From positions 1,426,001 through 1,490,000 of the forward strand of contig JAIXMN010000003.1 of the NCBI GenBank assembly GCA_025716815.1: DNA of 64,000 bases, written 5' to 3'. Shown here in pieces: positions 24,796 to 34,300 of the stretch; position 1 is the first letter of the stretch; every line of letters begins with the position of its first letter. The notes beneath the pieces were generated by a model. That model was not told the DNA's origin and did not search any database. It saw only the letters and a list, made by a program, of their open reading frames with translations. The stretch is from Dichotomocladium elegans. Its lineage: Eukaryota; Mucoromycota; Mucoromycetes; Mucorales; Lichtheimiaceae. A program made the translations under genes and the position numbers.

Positions 24796-26623
24796 ATGGC
24801 CCTTGAGAAGCACAAGGAAATTTGGCCAAACATCGATTCCTCCACCGACTCCTCTATCAACGAAGGAAACACCGTCTTCACCAGTCGCTCCACTTTTCAA
24901 AGGTCCCCGGAGGAAGCCCGGCTTGTTCGCAAGATAAACCTTGCTTTTCTTCCTCTGGTATCCACCATCTTGTTCGTTCAGGTACAGATTATGTTTTCCA
25001 TTGTGGTGAGAAGGTACTCATATGCTTATAGTTCATGGATAAATCGACCTTGAGTTTTTCGGGGGTGATGGGTATTTTTGAAGACACCGGCATAAGCCAT
25101 AATGAGTTTAGCTGGCTCGGATCCATGTTTTATGTTGGCTATCTTGCCATGCAGGTATATTATATATATATATAGATTGATGATAGATAGATACAGCTTA
25201 TGTCTAATTAAGCTCATCACGCGCAGATACCGAATCAATATTTTCTCCAGCGTGTGCAGATTTCAAAATACCTCGGGGCTGTTCTGATGGTCTGGGGTGT
25301 ATGTTTGGCCCTCACTGCGTTCAGCAAAAATTTTAGCCATTTGGCCGGTTTGCGTTTCCTACTTGGATTTTGGGAGGGAACCGTTTATGCCTCGTAAGTT
25401 CTACATCGATGCTTAAAGCAGTACTTATGGTCGCCTTTCAATTTTTTAGTGTTTTTTTACTTATCAGCACTCTCTACCGACGATCTGAACAGGTTACGCT
25501 GTTTGGGGCCATGTTCATCTGCACTTCGTGCGCATCCTGCCTTGGTGGTCTAGTTGGGTACGCAATCGGTTCCACAATGGATGGTCTCCACGACATGCGT
25601 GCCTGGAAGTGGTCCATGATACTTTGGGGCATCATCACCTTCTTTCTGGGCTCTCTTTTCTTGGTCTTCTTACCCGACAAGCCAACGTCGCGCTGGTTCC
25701 GCCTGACGCCTGAGGAGAAAAAGATTGTCGAGGAGCGAACACAAGACAATGCGGTTGTCTGCAATCAAGATATCCGCTTAACGCATATCCTGGAAGCTTT
25801 AAAGGAGCCCCAGCTTTACTGCTATTTCTTAATATCTCTCCTGCTAAACTTGTCGAACGGTGCATTGTCTCTTTTTAATACACAAATCACCAACGCAATG
25901 GGTTTCTCGGTAAGTCTGCCTCGCCCCCCTCCAGGCTCTAGACGCTGGTTTGACTCATTCACCACTGCTCTTTGTTCTACCGACCCAGCGACTCCATAGC
26001 ATCCTGCTCCAGATGCCAGCGGGCGCAATTACCATTCTTGTCATTGGCTGTGCGGTGTATTTCAGTCGCAAACTGGACGAAATTTGCTATGTCGCCGCGC
26101 TATGCACGCTTCTTTCCATGAGCGGTGCCATTTTGCTTGTCACCATCCCTGCTGGTCCGGCTCAGCTGGCCGGTCTTTACCTGACGCCGACCGCGTCCGC
26201 ATACGTTATGTTACAGACCTCCATCTCCAGTAATGTTTCGGGCTACACCAAGAAGATATTTTATACATCCTGCAACATTGTCGCCTATTGCATTGGTACG
26301 CGTTCTCGGACTGCGGGAGCGCATTATTTCCGCGGTCAATGAACATAATAATAACGATCCCAATTCTAGGTAATTTTATCGGTCCTTTGGTGATGGTTGA
26401 GGAAGATGGTCCGCGCTACGTGCGGGCGTTGGCTACATATGCCCTCGCAGAGCTGGCATCCGGCCTTTTATTTCTTTACATCCGTTGGATTTATGTCCAA
26501 GAAAACAAGCGCCGCCAAAAGGCAAGGGAACAGCATTGCCAGGTTTATCCCGCCTTCGACATAGACCGTCAAAAGCAGGATTTGACGGACAAGCAGGACT
26601 TGTATTTTGTCTATCGTCCCTGA
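24796..26623 (+). CDS. MFS transporter, allantoate/nicotinate permease (Dal5/Tna1) type
   Basis: Six exons (24796-24981, 25032-25154, 25227-25393, 25468-25909, 25989-26295, 26370-26623), all in phase, give 492 residues with about twelve membrane helices, normal for the anion:cation symporter (ACS) branch of the major facilitator superfamily. Markers: a soluble N-terminus ending LVRKINLAFLPLVSTILFVQ, MDKSTLSFSGVMGI after TM1, FSWLGSMFYVGYLAMQIPNQ, FLLGFWEGTVYAS, the central loop FLPDKPTSRWFRLTPEEKKI, and a repeated C-terminal half ending in a charged tail. Such carriers import organic anions such as allantoate, nicotinate or pantothenate; the substrate cannot be told from sequence. Internal introns fall between helices. 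No paired catabolic gene is adjacent. Confidence 0.92.
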
Positions 26624-27876
26624 GCTATATATACACTCGTGCATTCACCCCCCCCTTTTCCTCTAAATACCGAATGTAAAAACCATAAATTTCACCCAGA
26701 AGATGATGCATATACAGAGGCATTGGTACTACAAAAAGACTGCATTCTATTACAGGCATCCGCGTCTATAAACACAGCGAAAAAGCAGCAGTAACAGCAG
26801 CAGCCGGACCTGTTGCTATGATGGCCTCTGGAGACTGAACCTTTGTTTGCGGTTATGGCCCGAACAGTTACGGAATAACGTATATACAGATTAGTGCAGT
26901 GTATCAGGAATTGGCACGGCTTGGGGTTTATATTGAGCACACTATCTTGGCAAGCATATATGGTGTGTCCTGAGGAGATAATATGTGCAGAATCACGCCG
27001 AAACTGTGGGCAATGTCGGCCAACAAGTGGTTTGGACTGTATACAGGCGATCCTTTCTGATGCTATGTTCATTCGACCAACTATCTAATTTTAGATCCAT
27101 TTTCTGACTCAATGGCTTTAGATATCAGACCTCCATCTGAACTGTATCTGCTCTTTGTTGGCCATAAACCTTTATCGATCATCTATGTGCTCTAGCTCTT
27201 GTTTTATTCCACTTGAAATGCTTGCCACAAGCAAGCGAGCAGCATGATCAGGGCAGCAGAGATCATAGACGGCCACACTGAATAAGCTCTGCCACCTCTC
27301 GGACACACACTTCATTTGCATACAAGGTATGCAATTATTTTTGTTATTTTTATGCTGCATTAGAAGGCTGCTTCTGCCTTTTTGGAGAATGTCCACGAAG
27401 CCTCTAGCCGCATGGCTTCAAAATCAAAATAGCATGGCCGGATTGTACTGCATTCCAAATATGCCAGCGCGGTCGCGAACGAAGCCAAGCTTCATAGCCA
27501 ATAGGGGTGCCGGATAAACAGATAACAGCAATGGGTTTGTCAATTCATCAACACGTCTGCTTGTTGATCTGCCTCTAAGTATTGGACTGATCGGCAGCGC
27601 AAAAGAGGCAACAAGGGGCTGTAGCATTTGGGGTGCGGATGGAGGCTAAGGGTGCAGATACTCGTTTCAAAATGGCTTTTAGCCCAATGTTAAATACCTC
27701 CCACCTCACGCGCCACGCACGAACGACATTTGCTGCTCCACATTTCCACAGCGCATATCAACCATAATCACATGAACCAATCTTCTGCCTCATCCGTGAT
27801 CGAAACATCATTTCGAAACATGCTACTGATATCTACACAAGGAGCTCTATCGAAAATAGAGCGCAGGCTGTATTCA
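26624..27876. other. Intergenic, no supported gene
   Basis: Spacer after the MFS gene. Frames on either strand up to about 125 codons show no domain. A C-rich run lies just after the MFS stop. Nothing else is seen. Confidence 0.45.
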
Positions 27877-28238
27877 GAGGTAACAGTGCCTTGTAACCTC
27901 GCAAACCGGACGTGACGAGCGCTTGGGAGCAGTTGGTACCTCCCCGAACCTCGTTGTTATTCATTCTTGCCTCATTATCGACATCTCCAAGTTTCCAGAA
28001 AACTGAAAAGCCGAGGTAACAAGCATCCGTACATCCTGTTACCTCTCTGTTGCCGCCATTTACGGTAGCAAAGATAGCCCAACAGGAGCACTTGTTACCT
28101 CGACTTTTTTCATTTGCCGCATATTGTGGGAAGCAGCAAGTACTTCTTATCTCGGCGTTTTTTCACTCGCCACATTGGGAGACGTCAACAATGAGGTAAC
28201 ATCAAAGTAAGAAGTATTTGTTACCTCTTTGTTACCTC
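27877..28238. promoter_or_regulatory. Cluster of seven GTTACCTC motifs
   Basis: Perfect GTTACCTC occurs seven times within 362 bases, on both strands: 27877-27884 (-), 28013-28020 (-), 28038-28045 (+), 28094-28101 (+), 28193-28200 (-), 28220-28227 (+) and 28231-28238 (+). A near match (GTAACCTC) lies at 27893-27900. The octamer contains the RFX half-site GTTACC, but the spacing is not that of an X-box. It lies directly upstream of the PD-(D/E)XK family gene, so a transcription-factor binding cluster is the simplest reading. An origin of other repeat type is possible. Confidence 0.5.
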
Positions 28239-28311
28239 TGGAATAATTCTCGATCAGGGCGGAGGGTGGTCTTTTCCTTTACCAAAGAAATACGCTCCTG
28301 GCACTGACCTG

Positions 28312-29394
28312 ATGAGCAAATGGCTGTTGTCCAACAAAGATGTCATCAACATGATTGTGTGCCCGATAATTGGTAAGTGTTCTGGTTGCTGTTCTAGTCA
28401 GCCCGGCTCTGGGTAGTGCAAGTTGCTGTTGGCATGGGAAGAAGAGTGATCGAACTGAGTTGTCAACGGAATAGGCGCAGAAGCAAAAGATGCATATAGC
28501 GCATGGCCATCTGAATGGCCTAATTTCGTGCGTTCAGATGTGCTGTATTTCCCAAACAGTAGCGCGTTGGCAAAGAAGCTTCCGCCGGTACTGATTGAAG
28601 TCCAATGCGCGGCTGGAATGCCATTTTACCGAAGGCTTATTAAATACTGTTTGAGTGCGGAAAAGCAGTACTCGTTAATGCCAGTGATCGTCACCTTTGT
28701 TATTCATTCAACATCTTCCGAGCTTTTGGAAATGGCGTCCGGCCATGAGCAGATGCCCTATATTTTGGAATTACCTTGCCAAGGCTGGGCTCGTTCTTGC
28801 TTCTTATTGACTGCCAGCTCCATCAGACCACACCTTGCGGATGAAACCCTCAACCCGCTAGTGGCGTTGGCTCATTTTCTTTGTGAGCAGAAACTCTCAC
28901 TTGGGAGCATCACAAGGCAAGACGATCCAACAATCCAAATGCTCTATCGAATAGCCCAAGAGGCGTTTGACGAGGAAGCCGCGAAAGAAGAGTCTAAAAT
29001 GGACTGCTTGGAGCTAATCACAAAGCGAGCTTGCGATCAGTTTGAGCTCGCCAAACGTACCTTAATCGAGGAAGTACCTTCTGAAGATTCAAGGAAGCGC
29101 ACAATGGAATGCCTCAATGTTGGCATCCAAGTCATTGAAGAGCTCCAACGAAAGTACAAGATATCTCGCCGCGGGGAAAGGGATGACGAGAGCGAAGAAA
29201 GGGGCGATTGGGCGTTTATTGACGAGTACCGGGAACGACGTGGGAATGAGATGAAGTGGGAAGACTGCTTCAAAGCAGGGAAGCAGCAAGGGCGATTTGG
29301 AAGGTATACAACAAGCAAAACCCTCAAAGCCGTATATTTCCGCTATAAGCGAGGCCAAAAAATAAATACTTCGATTTGCAATATTCGATCGTAA
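28312..29394 (+). CDS. PD-(D/E)XK (Rpn/PDDEXK_2-like) nuclease-family protein, Mucoromycota multicopy type
   Basis: Two exons (28312-28372, 28475-29394) give 326 residues from the ATG used here. In-frame family-like reading continues upstream to about 28250 (SFPLPKKYAPGTD), so the true start is probably in an earlier exon. The core resembles the PD-(D/E)XK transposase/Rpn nuclease family: Asp in RSDVLYFPNS, then the E-x-Q motif in LPPVLIEVQCAAGMPFYRRL with the following Arg/Lys helix (IKYCLSAEKQY) and a strand MPVIVTFVIHS. The C-terminal third is charged and helical (DSRKRTMECLNVGIQVIEEL). I recall many similar uncharacterised genes in Mucorales genomes. Nuclease activity is inferred from the motif only; a helper role in transposon or DNA-repair events is possible. 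The stop codon overlaps a GTAAGC donor-like sequence. Confidence 0.65.
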
Positions 29395-29639
29395 GCCTTC
29401 AAGTTTTTATTCGATTTGATGGCTAGGTCAATTGCGATCAATATACCATGCGACCGTCAGCTTGTAACCGCAAATCTTATCCATGGCTCTAAGAGACGCG
29501 TCGAAGAGTTCACTGAAATTACGCAAGGAGGATACTGGACGCAATTGATGATCAAACCTATATAGCAGCACCACACTACTTTGAAAGCACATATGGCGGG
29601 TCTCAAAAGGTTCCTTTAAGAACCGGAGCTAGTGGCTTG

Positions 29640-30945
29640 ATCGTTATTTACGTGCCATCACCAAAAGTGATGGAGAGTTGCAAATATCCGTTGGCTGTGT
29701 CAGACCGCAATGCCACCGGTAATATTCGTCGCTGCCGTTGTAACCCAAATTGAATGGCCGCAACCCTGTGTTAAAATGAGCGACACTGTTGCAAGGAACC
29801 TGAGGAGCGTTTAAATTACGGAAGAGCATGATCGGGCATCCTGGGTTTAATTTGAGAGTGTGCGGGGGAGGACAGGATGGGTCAAACGGGTTAAGAACCC
29901 CCGGGCCTCAGGATTGTCGACAGAACCAGGGCTTATAAGTTTATGAGTGTCTCCAGGAAAGCTCTCAAGAATAACGTCGATCAATGCTGAGACGTTGCTT
30001 TTTGATGCTGTGAATCGGGACATTGGCAAATCGAGGGTGAGTATTTGAAGTATCGTTCATATCACCAAAGATGGTGTCGACCAAGTCGAGAATGTTGAAT
30101 CCTGGCAAAACCATTGCAACTAGCACACATATTGTATTCTAATGCGTACAAGTTGATTGGACAACTCCGTCAATGTCAAAGCGCGTGTGTGCTTGTAGTC
30201 TGCTGAACGTGCATATTTGTTTGCAAATGACAGGCCTGCACATGAGGCCAAATATTTGAGCAGCTCGGGAAACTTTGTGCGACAATTTGTGCTCGCGGTG
30301 CGTTTGGAATATGAGACAGTACTTGGGAAAATACAAAAATATATCAATCAGATAGCTATAACAAAACACAGTGACTATGATATTCATACCTGCCGGAAAT
30401 CGCCACTAAAAACAACCGGTTTGCCACCCAAAAGGAATGTATTCAAGCGATGGGCCCGCGGATTCCATCAGGTCTTGCATACTACGATTTACACAGTCAA
30501 CAACATCACGACTTGACATCGGTCCCTCATCCCATATTATGAGAGAGACCAGTTTAAACAGACGTCATGGAGACGGAAGATCGACACATGACAATGTCAG
30601 TCCCTGAGTGTTGTGGATGGCCATGACACATTGTAGGGCAGGCTGAGAATTGATGGCAACAACAAATAAAAGGCAGCTCACCTTTGTTGGAAGGCAACGG
30701 AATTTCGGACGTAAGAGGATGAAGAGGAATCGCTGGGAAGATGTGGATTGGATAGTGGTTGATTGCATCCAGCTTTATTACTGATTCTTTTGGCAGAAAG
30801 CGTAGGCCGAATGCCTATCTTCATTATCCGGGTAGCTGGAGCCAAGGATTTATCAGAAATGTTTCCACTAACATCGTATGGGCAATCAAAGATGAGGCGC
30901 CTTGGCTCCTCTAGTACAAGCACAAAGAGCAAGCACCGACCATAG
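29640..30945 (-). mobile_element. Decayed PIF1-type helicase, probable Helitron relic
   Basis: Minus-strand fragments in the right order match a PIF1-like helicase as found in fungal Helitrons. At about 30800: a degenerate GRTAHSAF-like stretch (DRHSAYAFCQ). At 30410-30560: the Walker B region LVSLIIWDEGPMSSRDVVDC, continuing with LEYIPFG; after a one-base frameshift the next frame gives GKPVVFSGDFRQ exactly. At 29850-30030: a segment SALIDVILESFPGDTHK. At 29650-29830: VMLFRNL-type LFRNLNAPQVPCNS, the domain that ends in cargo-independent strands. The Walker A loop was not found. Frameshifts and stops show it is dead. No HUH (Rep) domain or Helitron hairpin end was recognised, so Helitron origin is inference and limits are approximate. 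Confidence 0.6.
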
Positions 30946-32242
30946 TTATAGGAGCAAGACGGCTCCGCCTTAGGGTCATAATTTTTTGATGCATAGTTGC
31001 TCGGATACTGAGATTATATAACCACAGGCGGTAGATGGGGGCGGGTGCTAAAGAAGTGCAGCGTGCTTGCAAAAGTATGTAACTAACTGAAAGAATTAGC
31101 AATGATGGTTTTATAGAAGGCAGCGCGACAAGAGATGAGACCGCGTAGGAATAAACTGTGGTCAGGAAAACAGATCAAGTTGACAAGCCAAAGTGAGCAA
31201 ATAGAAAATACCAGGGGACAGGTGGTAAGAGAAACGAATAAAAAGGTATCTTCGAATACGACGATGCTTTTATTACGCTAGTCCGGCGTCCAGCCAGGAT
31301 CGGAGGGAAAGGCGAACCTGTCATTAGCGACATAGTCGGAAGGGGCTATAAGGTCGATGAAATGTGCCCTGTTGTAAAGAGACGGGGTCCATCTGCGTTT
31401 GGACTGGAGAGGAGGAAGAAGAAAGATGAGCAGAAGGCAGGTCCGCGCAGGAAGACGCTAATCGCTTTCCAGAGAATCCAAGACAGAACAAAACAAGAGA
31501 ATGAGATGGGAGCGCGATGTCCAAGAGAGAGCAAGAAGTATCAAGATGGACTGAAACGATAGAGCAACGAAAGGGTAAGAAGCATGAAAGCTAAGAGATG
31601 AACCAGATAGGCTTGATATAACGAAGAAATTAGATAACTGGTCGGCGGCTCTTAGTTAACGCTGTTAAATAAGTTGAATGGTAATCTTTGCGGCTCGTGC
31701 TCAATATTGGAGGATTGTTCTAGTTAGTCTGTCAATCTTGCCAATATTGCCCATCTACGTCGTTCAATTCTTGCAGAAAGGAACACATTTGCTTCTTTTT
31801 TGGCAGTCCAGCTACAGTTTCCGGTCTCAAACTGGGTTATCCGAGTGTGTGCACATTACCCGATCACTGAAAACTGTACGCATTGCAGTTGCATTTTTTT
31901 TAATTAATACCCTTATTGATTATACCAAGCCAATTATTCATCCGCATTGTTACGACTTTTGTATATTACTCAAGAAGGTAGAAAACAGGATATACTCACC
32001 GACACCTTTTTCTCCCTAATATTGCTCTGATGGGAAATCTCACGGTCCACCCCACTGGCGGGACTTTTTTTTTTAGCTTCTACTTTACGATTTCACATGC
32101 CGAATCATTCGGATTACGCTGGTACAGTAGTATATCCCCAAACTTATCCCTGTATCTTATAGCTATATAAAATTGCAATTCTATCTCAACGCCCCTTCAC
32201 CTTTACCGTCCAACCCCATTTCAAACAGACCTTCTTTACAGC
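30946..32242. other. Intergenic, SCP2 promoter at right end
   Basis: No supported gene; short frames lack domains. The right end contains a clear TATATAA (32164-32170), about 75 bases before the SCP2 start, followed by a pyrimidine-rich leader. Confidence 0.5.
32164..32170 (+). promoter_or_regulatory. Probable TATA box of the SCP2-domain gene
   Basis: TATATAA about 73 bases upstream of the SCP2 ATG, followed by a CA/CT-rich leader with several possible start sites. The position is consistent with a short 5' leader. Confidence 0.5.
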
Positions 32243-32994
32243 ATGTCAGACTCCACCTCGCTTAAACACCTTGCAAGCAGTCTCTTGCTTCCTGAACTCG
32301 AGCGCCAACTGAAAGAAGATCCCAGCCTTTGGCCTAATATCAAAGGTCTCTTCGTGATCACGGTTGCCAAGAAGAAAAAGCCTATGGCTACCTGGTAACA
32401 TTTTGAATGGTTTCATGTCGATCTCTTCTTCGCACTAAAAAAAAAGAAAACTGTCGCGTGCGGTCAGGTACTTGGTCATGCAAGGTATATAAGAGTCTAC
32501 ATGTGTATATGTATGAAGGTTGGCTGGCTGACGCTACATAAAACAGGCAAGGATACGATGCCATTAATTACCGAGAATGAGGAAGACGCCAAGAATGCAG
32601 TCAAGGGCAAGCTCCGCACCGTCAAAATCCAAGTCGAAGACAGTAACCTGGTCAATTTTATCACTGGCGGGTAATGAAAAAGAAGCCAAGCCGTAAAATC
32701 ATAACATAACGTGCCTGAGGTGCTAACCTTCTTTTCGTCTGTTTATTAGAATGACAGGCGTGAAGGCGTATATGACCGGTAAGATCAAGGTCCGAGGTGA
32801 TCTGATGCTCGCACAACGCCTGGAGGAGGTCTTTGAAATGGCCGGTGGGCGAAAGGTATAGTATTAAAGGCACGAAATAAAAGTGGGGACATGCTGCTGC
32901 TAACCCGAGTTCTCGTATTGTATAGCGCGCAATTGATTTTATCAATCAAAACAACCAGCTTAGAGCGTTGGTCAGCGGCAGCGCAAAGCTCTAG
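32243..32994 (+). CDS. SCP2 sterol-carrier-domain protein with PTS1 (AKL)
   Basis: Small lipid-binding protein of the SCP2 fold, probably helping shuttle acyl-CoAs or sterols inside peroxisomes. Five exons: 32243-32394, a 17-base micro-exon 32468-32484, 32547-32670, 32750-32855 and 32926-32994; total 155 residues. Family blocks: a leading helix ending DPSLWPNIKGLFVITVAKKK, WYLVMQGKD, and the C-terminal sterol-binding half VNFITGGMTGVKAYMTGKIK followed by VRGDLMLAQRLEEVF. The last exon ends in GSAKL, a peroxisomal targeting signal type 1. If the fourth intron is not spliced, the frame reads one Val and stops at 32859-32861, giving a form without the signal. A TATA box lies about 75 bases upstream. 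Confidence 0.88.
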
Positions 32995-33239
32995 AATTTC
33001 AAACGTGATATATGGAAGACGACAGTTATCTTCTTGCATTATAAACCATACATTGATCATTCGTGCTGCCATGTATACATGTTCCTGTAGCAATTTACGG
33101 CTATCGTATGTAGGATATAATTCCTGAATGTGGTCTGAAAAGACGTGCAATTGAATCAAAATAGGTGATATATAGCCTATGCATTAGACACAGGCTAGAA
33201 GTAGTTAATAGAATAGCAATATGATCGAAATTCTTTTCA

Positions 33240-34010
33240 TACATAGCCGACTATCGTTTGCTTAACCTCCGTCCTGTCAGGTCCGATAGAGAGATCTATG
33301 CGATAGATTCCAGACAGAGACTCCCTCGTCATTACAACCCTCTTCAGCTGTCCTGCGTCGATTTCGAAACTCACGGTTTCCATAGTATAGAGCGCATCCA
33401 CGGACTTTACAGAGTGCTAGCCTTGGCAATCATAGAAATAAGGGTATATAGCGAGGATCGCTGCGATAAATGAAAAATCCTCGACGATCCTAAGGTGCTG
33501 CACCGAGAAAAATGCATGGTCGCGAAGAGGCCTGGTCATATCCTCAATGTAGGTCCATGTCCGCAGTACTATTCGCAAAAGAATCCGCATAAATGAATTA
33601 TTGCGCATATACATTCGCCGCATGATTTATCTCACCCCAAGTCTCTTCCGTTGTCCTGCCAAACGGGTCTCCAGATCTGCAAAACTCACCTGTAGGTCAA
33701 AAGACTGTAGTGACAGAGATGTTTTTTTTAAGTTCCATATACTCACAAGTTGTCCTCGTATGTAACTGCATTCATATGAAGGTTGCCTCCAATATATCCC
33801 AGAAGCTCTCGGAACGGCACTTCGGGATTTACCACATACTGGCGGCAGCGAACGGGACGAATATTGAATGAACGACCAAAATGACTGTTCCGCTCCGCTC
33901 CTCCCCCCGCACTAAACTTGATGCATCGCTTGGTGACACTGACTTGGTAAACCCCCGTAAGCGTATAAGAAGTTCGGACACGGTTCGCATATTAGAGACG
34001 AGCCAAGGTT
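33240..34010 (-). pseudogene. Unassigned coding relic
   Basis: The minus strand reads several coherent, protein-like segments separated by stops or frame changes. At 33752-34000: an 80-codon stretch including GVYQVSVTKRCIKFSAGGG, FGRSFNIRPVRCRQYVVNPE and VPFRELLGYIGGNLHMNAVT, ending at a GTGAGT donor. At about 33660-33690: SGDPFGRTTEETW. At 33425-33570: IEDMTRPLRDHAFFSVQHLR and IVEDFSF. At 33245-33390: SFEIDAGQLKRVVMTRESLS, ending at a stop. I do not recognise the family. The long first segment has a stop just upstream and no acceptor, so the gene seems truncated or decayed. It could be a transposon-encoded protein, given the relic at 30 kb on the same strand. Confidence 0.35.
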
Positions 34011-34300
34011 CATGGGCTAAGAAATCATGATATTGGTTGGTTGTAGCATAGTCAATTTCTCATGCTTGTAATAAGTTGATTCATCTGACCAAGAGAGTTA
34101 ATGGTCATAGTTGGCGCAACAGAAAGACTCAGCTGTGCAATGAGCGTCTGACTCCGATCCGGGCCTTGAGAAACGTTTTAAGTGCATGTGGTGGTTGTGG
34201 GGGGAGGTGCGCCGCGCGTAGATCGCTTTCGCTTGATACGCCCACACGCACACACATCTTTTCCTCGCTCCTCCCCCTATATATTGCGTACAGAAAGAGT

